Below the pieces are notes generated by a model, which had not been told where the DNA came from, did no database searches, and saw nothing but the letters and a program-made list of their open reading frames with translations. A stretch of DNA of 64,000 nucleotides, from positions 2,542,001-2,606,000 of the forward strand of contig NZ_JAUTBF010000001.1 of assembly GCF_030818955.1 (NCBI RefSeq), given 5' to 3'. Shown here in pieces: positions 8,322 through 15,509 of this stretch. How positions within the stretch are numbered: position 1 is the first letter of the stretch; every line of letters starts with the position of its first letter. The position numbers and the translations under genes are program-made. The stretch comes from Microbacterium trichothecenolyticum. Lineage in GTDB: Bacteria; Actinomycetota; Actinomycetes; Actinomycetales; Microbacteriaceae.

Positions 8322-9212
8322 ATGGGCCGCCTCACCGCCTCCCGCCGGGTCACCCGCGTCACCCTCGACGGCGTGAATCGACAGCGGCCGGATGCCGTGG
8401 CGGTCGAGGAACCGCTCGAGATCCGCGTCGCAGGTTCGCCGCTGGCCGTGACCATGCGCACCCCGGGGCACGATGTCGAGCTCGCCGCCGGCTTCCTCGT
8501 GTCGGAGGGCGTCCTCAGTCGCGGCGACCAGTTCGCCCGCGCGATCCATTGCGGAGGACCGGGCACCGGTGGGGCCGACGGCAACACCTACAACGTGCTC
8601 GATCTGACGCTCGCCCCCGGGGTCGCCCCGCCGTCCCCCGATATCGCCCGCTCCTTCTATACGACGAGCTCGTGCGGTGTGTGCGGGACGGCCTCGATCG
8701 AGGCGGTGGAGAAGGTGTCGACGTACGACGTGTCGACCGACGATGTGCACATCGACGCCCGAGACGTCGCGGCGTTCCCCGAGCGTCTGCGTGAGGGGCA
8801 GAAGGTGTTCGACAAGACCGGCGGCCTGCACGGCGCCGCGCTCTTCGACGTCGCCTCGGGCGAGATACTCGTCGTGCGAGAAGACGTCGGGCGTCACAAT
8901 GCGGTCGACAAGGTCGTCGGGTGGGCGCTGCTGCACGACCGGCTCCCCCTGCGCGGCACGGTGCTGCAGGTGTCGGGACGCGTGAGCTTCGAGCTCGTGC
9001 AGAAGGCCGTGATGGCCGGCATCCCGATGCTGTCCGCGGTCTCGGCACCGTCCTCGCTCGCGATCGAGCTGGCCGAGCGGGCGGGCCTCACCCTCGCCGC
9101 CTTCGTGCGCGGGGGCAGCATGAATCTGTACACACGGCCCGACCGCGTCGCGGTGCCCGAGGCCTCGGCATCCACAACCCCCTCCACCACGAGGCCCGCG
9201 AGCGTACGCTGA
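8322..9212 (+). CDS. fdhD: Formate dehydrogenase accessory sulfurtransferase FdhD
   Basis: Cytoplasmic FdhD, 296 residues, transfers sulfur from a cysteine desulfurase to the molybdenum cofactor of formate dehydrogenases. The conserved persulfide-carrying cysteines are in SSCGVCG (Cys118 and Cys121). The flanking FdhD signatures EEPLEIRV, GFLVSEGV, TGGLHGAALFD, REDVGRHNAVDKVVG, SGRVSFELVQKA and GSMNLYT are all present. I chose ATG 8322 (MGRLTASRRVTRV); the frame is open 66 nt further upstream, but without typical sequence. Its likely client is the molybdopterin oxidoreductase encoded 60 bp downstream. Confidence 0.95.
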   Translation: MGRLTASRRVTRVTLDGVNRQRPDAVAVEEPLEIRVAGSPLAVTMRTPGHDVELAAGFLVSEGVLSRGDQFARAIHCGGPGTGGADGNTYNVLDLTLAPGVAPPSPDIARSFYTTSSCGVCGTASIEAVEKVSTYDVSTDDVHIDARDVAAFPERLREGQKVFDKTGGLHGAALFDVASGEILVVREDVGRHNAVDKVVGWALLHDRLPLRGTVLQVSGRVSFELVQKAVMAGIPMLSAVSAPSSLAIELAERAGLTLAAFVRGGSMNLYTRPDRVAVPEASASTTPSTTRPASVR

Positions 9213-9272
9213 CCGAGTGCGCCGGGTCGATGGATGCCAAGGGCCCCGCGCGCGGATCCACGGAGGGTGAAC

Positions 9273-11597
9273 ATGGGTGAATCGTTCGGCTTGATGACCG
9301 AGCAGCCACGTCAGGGCGGCCTCGGCCCCGCGGTGACCGGCGACTGGTCGAGCACCGGAGAGTACGAGCACCCCGCCGCCGGCTGGGGCGCCGCGCTGAC
9401 CGTCGGCAAGGTGCTGCTCGAGCAGCGCCAACCGATCGCGGGCACCAAGGCCATGTTCACGATGAACCATCCGAAGAGCGGTTTCGACTGCCCCGGCTGC
9501 GCGTGGCCCGACGACAAGGGCGTCACCCTCGACATCTGCGAGAACGGCATCAAGCACGTCACGTGGGAGATGACGCACAAACGCGTCGGCAAAGAGTTCT
9601 TCGCCGAGCACTCGGTGACCGAGCTGTCGCAGTGGACCGATTTCGCACTCGAAGACGCCGGTCGCCTCGTGGGTCCCATGGTCTACGACGCCGCCAGCGA
9701 CCACTACGTACCGATCTCGTGGAACGACGCGTTCCGCCTGATCGCCGAGCAGATCACCGCTCTCGACTCCCCCGACCAGGCCGCGTTCTACACCTCGGGT
9801 CGCCTCAGCAACGAGGCGTCGTTCCTCTATCAGCTGTTCGCCCGCGAGCTGGGCACGAACAACCTGCCCGACTGCTCCAACATGTGCCACGAGGGCTCGG
9901 GGCGCGGGCTCACGGCATCGCTCGCCACCCCCAAGGGCACCGCCGATCTCGAGGACTGGGAGACCTGCGACGCGCTCTTCGTGCTCGGCGTCAACGCCGC
10001 CTCGAACGCCCCGCGCATGCTCACCAGCCTCGCCGAGGCCGTCGACCGCGGCGCCCAGGTCGTACACGTCAACACGCTGCGCGAGGTCGCCGGCACCCGC
10101 ACCATCGTGCCGCACGAGATCGTCGACATGGCCACCTTCCACTCGACGCCCACCAGCACGATGAACCTGCAGGTGCGTCCGGGCGGCGACCTCGCGCTGG
10201 TGCGCGGTATGGCGAAGGTCGTGTTCGAGGCGTCCGAGTCCGATCCGACCGCCCTCGACCAGGCCTTCCTCGACGAGTACACGACCGGGCTCGACGCGTA
10301 CCGCGCGCTCGTCGAGGCGACGCCGTGGGACAAGCTCGTCGAGCAGGCGGGGCTGACCGAGGCCGAGATCCGCGGGGCCGCCGACGTCTACCTCAGCGCC
10401 GACCGCACCGTCATCAGCTGGTGCCTCGGCGTCAGCCAGCATCAGCACGGCGTCGACACGGTGCGCGAGATCGTCAACCTCCTGCTGCTGCGCGGCAACG
10501 TGGGACGCAAGGGCACCGGCCCCTCGCCCGTGCGCGGCCACAGCAACGTGCAGGGCAACCGCACCTGCGGCATCAACCACAAGCCCACCGAGAAATGGCT
10601 CGCGAAGCTCGACGAGGTGTGCGGCATCACCTCGCCCCGCGAGCCCGGGCTCGACACCGTGCACACGGTGGCGGCGCTGCACCGCGGCGACCTCAAGGTG
10701 TTCGTCGGCATGGGCGGCAACTTCGTGCGGGCCGCTCCCGACACGAAGCTCACCGCCGAGGGCATGGGCCGGTGCGAACTGACCGTCCACGTCAGCACCA
10801 AGCTCAACCGCAGTCACCTCACCCACGGCAAGCGGGCGCTGATCCTCCCCTGCCTCGGCCGCACCGAGCGCGATGTGCAAGAGGCGGGTCCGCAGTCGAT
10901 CTCGACGGAAGACGCCATGAGCTCGGTCATGCTCTCGCTCGGCTCCCGCAAGCCCGCCTCGCCGCACCTGCTCAGCGAGCCCGAGATCATCGCGCGCATC
11001 GCCCGGGCCACCATGCCCGACTCCGCGACGCCGTGGGAGTGGTACGTCGGCGACTACGACCGCATCCGCGATGTCATGGCGAAGGTGCTGCCGGGCTTCG
11101 AGGGCTTCAACGAGCTCGTCCGGCAGCACTACGGCTTCCGCATCCCCCAGCCCGCGCGCGAGCGCGACTTCCAGACGCCCTCCGGCAAGGCGGAGTTCTC
11201 GGATGCCGAGTTGCCGAACGTCATCCCCGAAGAGGCCGACATGCTGGTGCTGCAGACCATGCGCTCGCACGACCAGTGGAACACCACGATCTACTCGGCC
11301 GACGACCGCTATCGGGGCGTGCGCAACATCCGCGAGCTGGTCTTCATGCACCGCCGTGACATGAAAGACCGCGGCATCGCCGAGGGCGACCTCGTCGACA
11401 TCGTGGCGACCTCGCGCGACGGCTCGGTGCGCAGCGTCACGGGCTTCCGCGCGCTCGAGTACGACACCCCCCGCGGCAGCGCCGCCGGGTACTTCCCCGA
11501 GCTCAACGTGCTCCTCGGTCCCGACGACTACAGCCGCCAGAGCGATCAACCGTTGATGAAGGACATCCGCGTGCGCATCGCGAAGACGGGCGGCTGA
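9273..11597 (+). CDS. FdhF/YdeP family molybdopterin oxidoreductase
   Basis: 774-residue molybdopterin-dependent oxidoreductase of the FdhF/YdeP branch. GGAGGGTGAAC precedes ATG 9273. A short Cys pair CPGC (Cys73, Cys76) lies near the N-terminus, without the full four-Cys cluster motif of NarB/FdhF. DCSNMCHEGSGRG (Cys201, Cys205) occupies the cofactor region, with GVNAASNAPRM and GNVGRKGTGPSPVRGHSNVQGNRTCGI further on. The C-terminal cofactor-binding domain has FQTPSGKAEFSD and QTMRSHDQWNTTIYS. YdeP is linked to acid resistance in E. coli; the reaction is unproven. fdhD directly upstream suggests a sulfurated cofactor. No electron-transfer partner gene is adjacent. Confidence 0.9.
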   Translation: MGESFGLMTEQPRQGGLGPAVTGDWSSTGEYEHPAAGWGAALTVGKVLLEQRQPIAGTKAMFTMNHPKSGFDCPGCAWPDDKGVTLDICENGIKHVTWEMTHKRVGKEFFAEHSVTELSQWTDFALEDAGRLVGPMVYDAASDHYVPISWNDAFRLIAEQITALDSPDQAAFYTSGRLSNEASFLYQLFARELGTNNLPDCSNMCHEGSGRGLTASLATPKGTADLEDWETCDALFVLGVNAASNAPRMLTSLAEAVDRGAQVVHVNTLREVAGTRTIVPHEIVDMATFHSTPTSTMNLQVRPGGDLALVRGMAKVVFEASESDPTALDQAFLDEYTTGLDAYRALVEATPWDKLVEQAGLTEAEIRGAADVYLSADRTVISWCLGVSQHQHGVDTVREIVNLLLLRGNVGRKGTGPSPVRGHSNVQGNRTCGINHKPTEKWLAKLDEVCGITSPREPGLDTVHTVAALHRGDLKVFVGMGGNFVRAAPDTKLTAEGMGRCELTVHVSTKLNRSHLTHGKRALILPCLGRTERDVQEAGPQSISTEDAMSSVMLSLGSRKPASPHLLSEPEIIARIARATMPDSATPWEWYVGDYDRIRDVMAKVLPGFEGFNELVRQHYGFRIPQPARERDFQTPSGKAEFSDAELPNVIPEEADMLVLQTMRSHDQWNTTIYSADDRYRGVRNIRELVFMHRRDMKDRGIAEGDLVDIVATSRDGSVRSVTGFRALEYDTPRGSAAGYFPELNVLLGPDDYSRQSDQPLMKDIRVRIAKTGG

Positions 11598-11676
11598 CGC
11601 GGGGGCCTCCGCAGGCGAACCTCGATCGGCGCGTGCCGCGTGACCGTGAGGGCGGGTCGCTCACGCCCGGCGGTCG

Positions 11677-11860
11677 TCAGTGCTGCGCCAGCGCACTCGC
11701 CACGAACGAGACCCAGATGACGACGAACAGCAGGTTCCCCGCCGTTCCGAGCGCACCGATGATCATGGCCCACCGGGCGAGCCCGGCACCCGCCTCGACG
11801 TTTCCCGCGCGGTGGAGCTGATTGCGCGCGACGATCCCGATCACGAGCCCGTACGACACG
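11677..11860 (-). pseudogene. DUF4190 membrane protein, 5' end lost at the CRISPR array
   Basis: The C-terminal half of a DUF4190-type small membrane protein is readable: SYGLVIGIVARNQLHRAG, then GAGLARWAMIIGALG and a final helix NLLFVVIWVSFVASALAQ, stop at 11677-11679. Going upstream on the minus strand the homology ends at codon VSYGL, directly at the edge of the first CRISPR repeat (11861). The N-terminal helix is absent and the frame continues into repeat sequence. The simplest reading is that arrival or rearrangement of the CRISPR locus cut this gene. No other half was found in the window. Confidence 0.75.
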
Positions 11861-12141
11861 GGATCATCCCCGCGCAGGCGGGGAGCGCTCGGCCAGGTCT
11901 GCCAAGACCACCAGGACCACCAGGACGAACGGATCATCCCGCGCAGGCGGGGAGCACATCGGCGCTCTTCCCCAAGGGCGCGGCCATCGCGGGATCATCC
12001 CCGCATAGGCGAAGAGCACCTTCCCGCTCAAGGGCGACCGATACCAGGGGTTGGGATCATCCCGCGCAGGCGGGGAGCACTTGCGCGCCTGGTCGATCGC
12101 TCGCGCGCCCGTGAGATCATCCCCGCGTAGGTGGGGAGCAC
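11861..12141 (-). CRISPR. Short degenerate type I-E CRISPR array, five repeats
   Basis: Repeats of the I-E form, written on the plus strand as GGATCATCCCCGCGCAGG plus CGGGGAGCAC, lie at 11861-11888, 11931-11957, 11992-12019, 12054-12080 and 12114-12141. In canonical orientation (GTGCTCCCCGCC...GATGATCC) they read on the minus strand. The second and fourth repeats lack one C (27 nt); the third and fifth carry several substitutions; the first ends GCGC. Spacers are 42, 34, 34 and 33 nt. A fifth spacer-like 33 nt (12142-12174) leads to GGATCAT at 12175-12181, a repeat stump fused to cas7e. The first spacer holds an internal direct repeat (GACCACCAG twice). Decay and length scatter suggest an inactive array. 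Confidence 0.92.
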
Positions 12142-12180
12142 ACCGTGAGGGCTTGGATGCGGAGGATGCGGTCCGGATCA

Positions 12181-12714
12181 TATACAGCCGTCGACGATCA
12201 CAAAGCAGCGGCCGATGACGAAGACGCCGGAGCCGGAATGATCGGGACGGTCGAGTTCAATGCGTCGACGCTCTTCCGCTACGCGACCGTCGATGTCGAC
12301 GCCCTCCAGAAGAATCTCGGGGATGCCGAGGCCACACGGCGTGCCGTCGAGGCTTTCATCCACGCCTTCACGACGAGCATGCCCAGCGGCAAGCAGAACA
12401 CCTTCGCCAACCGCACGCTCCCCGACGCCGTGGTCATCGCCGTCCGAGACTCTCAGCCCGTCAACCCTGTGGGAGCGTTCGAAGAAGCGATCATCGGCGA
12501 GAAGCGACTCGAGCAGGCCTCGGATCGCCTCGCAAAGCATCTTTCCGACATCGACGAGCAGTTCGGCACCACACCCTTCGCGTCCTGGGTCGTCCGTGTC
12601 GGCGACGCGACACAACCGCTCGATCGGCTCAGCGGAGCAGAGCGCGTCGCGCTGAGCGCCGGGGTGTCAGCGGTCGGCGACACCGTGGCATCCCGCCTGT
12701 CGGCTTCGTCGTGA
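12181..12714 (+). pseudogene. cas7e: cas7e (cse4/casC), N-terminal half deleted
   Basis: The frame encodes about 177 residues matching the C-terminal half of the type I-E backbone subunit Cas7e: YTAVDDH, AGAGMIGTVEFNASTLFRYATVDVDALQKNLG, HAFTTSMPSGKQNTFANRTLPDAV and NPVGAFEEAI. Family members are about 360 residues, so roughly the first 190 are missing. Upstream the frame runs straight into a CRISPR spacer and a 7-nt repeat stump; a GTG at 12145 could start a chimeric 189-residue protein. The lost half includes much of the RNA-binding palm and thumb, so a working Cascade backbone is unlikely. The end overlaps cas5e (ATGA-type). Confidence 0.9.
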
Positions 12715-13403
12715 CAACGCGCACGCTGCTCCTCCGTCTCGCGGGCGCTCAGCAGGCGTGGGGATCACGCAGCCGATTCGCAACCCGGGGAACCGAGCGC
12801 GCGCCGACACGCAGCGGTGTCATCGGTCTTCTTGCCGCGGCGCGAGGAATGGATCGCACAGAACCCCTGGACATCTTCAATGAACTCGTCTTCGGCGTGA
12901 GGATCGACCAGCCAGGAGCCATCGAGCGCGACTTCCAAACGGCACGAACGCTGGACGGATCTTCGTCGATGCCGCTCTCCGAGAGGTACTTCCTCGCGGA
13001 CGCGGTCTTCCTCGCGGGCCTGCAGAGCGATGACGACGACCTGCTTTCGGGCCTTCTTGCCGCGGTCGAGCGTCCACGGTATCCGCTCTTTCTCGGGCGA
13101 CGCGCTTTCCCGCCCGCCGGCCCCGTCAAGGCCTGGATCGTCGACGCCGATATCCGCACGGCGCTCCACGAGGCCGCCTGGCAAGCATCCACGAAAACTC
13201 AGAACAGCAGTGTCGAGGTTCCCGCCCTCGAGATCCTCGTCGACGCGCGTCCGGGCGAGCTCGTCGATCAGACGCTGGCCGACATACCCCGCAGCTTCGA
13301 TCCTCGTCGACGTCGCCACGAGTTGCGTGATGTCACTCGACTACGGGTCGACCCTTCGCCGCGGCACGACCCGATGCTGCTGGTCAGTGAGGAGGAAGTC
13401 TGA
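12711..13403 (+). CDS. cas5e: Type I-E Cascade subunit Cas5e
   Basis: 230 residues, full length for Cas5e, which caps the 5' handle of crRNA in Cascade. N-terminal RAMP strand TLLLRLAGAQQAWGSRSRF, then ERAPTRSGVIGLLAAARGMDR, IERDFQTARTLDGSS, SERYFLADAVFLAGL and YPLFLGRRAFPPAGPV are all family hallmarks. It overlaps cas7e by 4 nt and cas6e by 1 nt. The gene reads cleanly although its Cascade partners cas8e and cse2 are gone. Confidence 0.95.
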   Translation: MTTRTLLLRLAGAQQAWGSRSRFATRGTERAPTRSGVIGLLAAARGMDRTEPLDIFNELVFGVRIDQPGAIERDFQTARTLDGSSSMPLSERYFLADAVFLAGLQSDDDDLLSGLLAAVERPRYPLFLGRRAFPPAGPVKAWIVDADIRTALHEAAWQASTKTQNSSVEVPALEILVDARPGELVDQTLADIPRSFDPRRRRHELRDVTRLRVDPSPRHDPMLLVSEEEV

Positions 13404-14098
13404 TGTTCCTCTCGCGCGTTCGCCTCAACCCCGCGCGGCGCAGTTCCCGCCCGGTTCTCGCATCGCCGCATGTTCTGCACGCTGCAGTCCTGGCGGCGTT
13501 CCCCGATCCTTCACCGCGTGCGACCGGTCGCGTGCTCTGGAGACTCGACACCGACGCGACCTCCGCCACGGTTTACGTCGTCAGTCCCGAGCAGCCGGAC
13601 TTCACTCACCTCGTCGAGCAGGCGGGCTGGCCCTCGCTGCCCGAGGGGTGGATCGTACGTCCCTACGGCCCTCTGCTCTCGCGCATAACGCAAGGACAGC
13701 ACTACCGCTTCCGCCTGACCGCGAATCCCGTACGTTCGACGCGCTCTCCCGAGTCCGAGTCCGGTGCGCGTGGAAAGGTCTTCGGTCACGTCACGGTCGC
13801 ACAACAGACCGACTGGCTGCTGTCTCGCGCTGAACGCCTCGGCTTCGCCATCGCTCGCACAAGCGCCGGTCACGACACCGACGAACGGCCACTGGTTCCC
13901 GCGCCCCACCTCAGCGTCACCAACAGCGGTACGGTGTCCTTCTCTCGGCGCGAGACGCGGGTCACTCTCCGGGTTGCGACATACGAGGGCCTCCTCGAAG
14001 TCACCAGCCCGGAAGACTTCCGTCGCACGCTCACGCACGGCATCGGCCGCGCGAAGGGCTACGGGTGCGGCCTCCTCACGATCGCACCGGCGAGCTGA
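13403..14098 (+). CDS. cas6e: Type I-E CRISPR RNA endoribonuclease Cas6e
   Basis: 231 residues, full length for Cas6e (Cse3/CasE), which cuts the repeat hairpin of pre-crRNA. The general histidine lies in SPHVLHAAVLAAFPD (His26), the position of the catalytic His in known Cas6e proteins. The glycine-rich C-terminal loop HGIGRAKGYGCGLLTI is intact. Two ferredoxin-like halves are recognisable (strands at 1-10 and GKVFGHVTVAQ). The frame is intact. It begins 1 nt inside the cas5e stop and ends 3 nt before cas1e. Confidence 0.94.
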   Translation: MFLSRVRLNPARRSSRPVLASPHVLHAAVLAAFPDPSPRATGRVLWRLDTDATSATVYVVSPEQPDFTHLVEQAGWPSLPEGWIVRPYGPLLSRITQGQHYRFRLTANPVRSTRSPESESGARGKVFGHVTVAQQTDWLLSRAERLGFAIARTSAGHDTDERPLVPAPHLSVTNSGTVSFSRRETRVTLRVATYEGLLEVTSPEDFRRTLTHGIGRAKGYGCGLLTIAPAS

Positions 14099-14101
14099 CC
14101 C

Positions 14102-15052
14102 ATGGCGATCCCCGGAGCCCGCCCGCCCGACCTTCCAGACCTCGTGCGAGCCCAGGACCGACTGACGTTCATCTACCTGGAGAAGTGCCACATCCATCGC
14201 GAATCGAACGCCATCACGGCGACCGACGAGCGAGGCGTCATGCACATTCCCGCGGCATCCCTGGGCGCTCTTCTCCTCGGCCCCGGGACTACGGTCAGCC
14301 AACAGGCTATGGTGCTCATGGCCGAGAGCGGTTCCACCGTGGTCTGGGTCGGCGAAGAGGGCGTGCGGTACTACGCCCACGGACGTTCCTTGGCACACAG
14401 CTCCCGCCTGCTCGAAGCACAGGCACGCCTGATGACCAATCAGACCAGCCGTCTGAAGGTGGCGCGCGAAATGTATGCGATGCGCTTTCCTGGTGAGGAC
14501 ACCTCGGGCCTCACGATCCAGCAGTTGCGCGGGCGTGAAGGCGCCCGGGTGCGCCGTGCATACCGTGCTCATTCCGCGCGGACGGGCGTGCCCTGGGAGG
14601 GTCGTGACTACAAAGTGGAGGACTTCGCTGCGAGCGACCCCGTCAATCAGGCCCTGTCCGCCGCGAACACGAGCCTGTACGGCGTCGTTCATTCCGTCAT
14701 CGTCGCATTGGGCTGTTCACCGGGGCTCGGCTTCGTTCACACGGGTCACGTCCGCTCGTTCGTCTACGACATCGCGGACCTGTACAAGGCGGACATTTCG
14801 ATACCGCTCGCCTTTGATCTGGCAGCTGAAGCCCCTCTCGACATCGGTTCCTCCGCGCGCCGAGCTGTGAGAGACCAGTTCCGTGGAGGAGGGTTCCTCG
14901 AACGTTGCGTCCGCGACATCCGGCACCTCCTGCTACCAGACGACGATGCATCGGGATCCGCCGAGGCCGAACCCGCGGAGAACATCGTCTCTCTCTGGGA
15001 CGGTTCCCAACGCATAGTCTCGGGCGGCACGAGCTACGGGGCCGATTACTGA
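14102..15052 (+). CDS. cas1e: Type I-E CRISPR integrase Cas1e
   Basis: 316 residues. By alignment to E. coli Cas1 the metal-binding residues are all present: Glu146 in RGREGARVR, His213 in FVHTGH and Asp226 in VYDIADLYK. The N-terminal beta domain (DRLTFIYLEKCHIHRESNAI) and the helical lobe are complete; the C-terminal tail is about ten residues longer than in E. coli. Cas1 with Cas2 inserts new spacers. The integrase looks catalytically sound although the array beside it is decayed. Confidence 0.95.
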   Translation: MAIPGARPPDLPDLVRAQDRLTFIYLEKCHIHRESNAITATDERGVMHIPAASLGALLLGPGTTVSQQAMVLMAESGSTVVWVGEEGVRYYAHGRSLAHSSRLLEAQARLMTNQTSRLKVAREMYAMRFPGEDTSGLTIQQLRGREGARVRRAYRAHSARTGVPWEGRDYKVEDFAASDPVNQALSAANTSLYGVVHSVIVALGCSPGLGFVHTGHVRSFVYDIADLYKADISIPLAFDLAAEAPLDIGSSARRAVRDQFRGGGFLERCVRDIRHLLLPDDDASGSAEAEPAENIVSLWDGSQRIVSGGTSYGADY

Positions 15053-15420
15053 TGGTCGTGCTCGTGTTGACCGCTTGTCCGCCCGGACTCCGCGGATACC
15101 TCACGAGGTGGCTCCTCGAGATCTCTGCCGGCGTCTTCGTCGGCACCGTGTCGGCGCGCGTACGCGAACTGATGTGGAAGCGCACCGTCGAGATGGTGCG
15201 TTCCGGCCGCGCGATCATGGTGTTCTCCGCGCGCAACGAACAACGCATGAGCTTTCTCGTCCACGGACACCATTGGGAACCGGTCGATATCGACGGCATC
15301 ACTCTCATGCTCAGGCCGAACGCGGCAACCTCCGACGATGGCGACGGTTCCGGAGGGCAGCTGACAGCACCCTCGCGGCGCACCGGGTGGAGCAATGCGT
15401 CACGTCACCGGCGGCGATGA
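15052..15420 (+). CDS. cas2e: Type I-E CRISPR adaptation protein Cas2e
   Basis: 122 residues; the ATG overlaps the cas1e stop. Cas2e core: MVVLVLTACPPGLRGYLTRWLLEISAGVFVGTVSARVRELMWKR, GRAIMVFSARNEQRMSFLVHGHHWEPVDIDGITLM. A C-terminal extension of about 25 residues is Ser/Thr/Arg rich and may be non-essential. In complete actinobacterial I-E loci an array follows cas2; here only a terminator and an unrelated convergent gene follow. Confidence 0.94.
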   Translation: MVVLVLTACPPGLRGYLTRWLLEISAGVFVGTVSARVRELMWKRTVEMVRSGRAIMVFSARNEQRMSFLVHGHHWEPVDIDGITLMLRPNAATSDDGDGSGGQLTAPSRRTGWSNASRHRRR

Positions 15421-15454
15421 TCCGTGCGCGGAGCGAACCGCCGCGAAAGAGAAA

Positions 15455-15478
15455 ACCCGGCCCCACGAGGGACCGGGT
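15455..15478 (-). terminator. Hairpin terminator after the FAD oxidoreductase gene
   Basis: A 10-bp stem with one mismatch (ACCCGGCCCC at 15455-15464 against GGGACCGGGT at 15469-15478) is followed on the minus strand by TTTCTCTTT. This fits an intrinsic terminator for the minus-strand gene ending at 15510, and may also block read-through from cas2e. Confidence 0.7.
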
Positions 15479-15509
15479 GCGTTGCAGAAGACCACACTAC
15501 CAAGATCGG

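Noticed and set aside
8067-11549. Very long minus-strand open frame continuing upstream of the Asp23 gene across fdhD and the oxidoreductase
   Set aside because: Its sequence is His/Arg/Gly/Ala-rich shadow of strong plus-strand genes; Asp23 homology begins at ATG 8066 with its own ribosome site.
12142-12180. Region before TAVDDH read as a natural Cas7e N-terminus from GTG 12145
   Set aside because: It has spacer length and follows a CRISPR repeat; Cas7e needs about 190 more residues, so this is a junction artefact.
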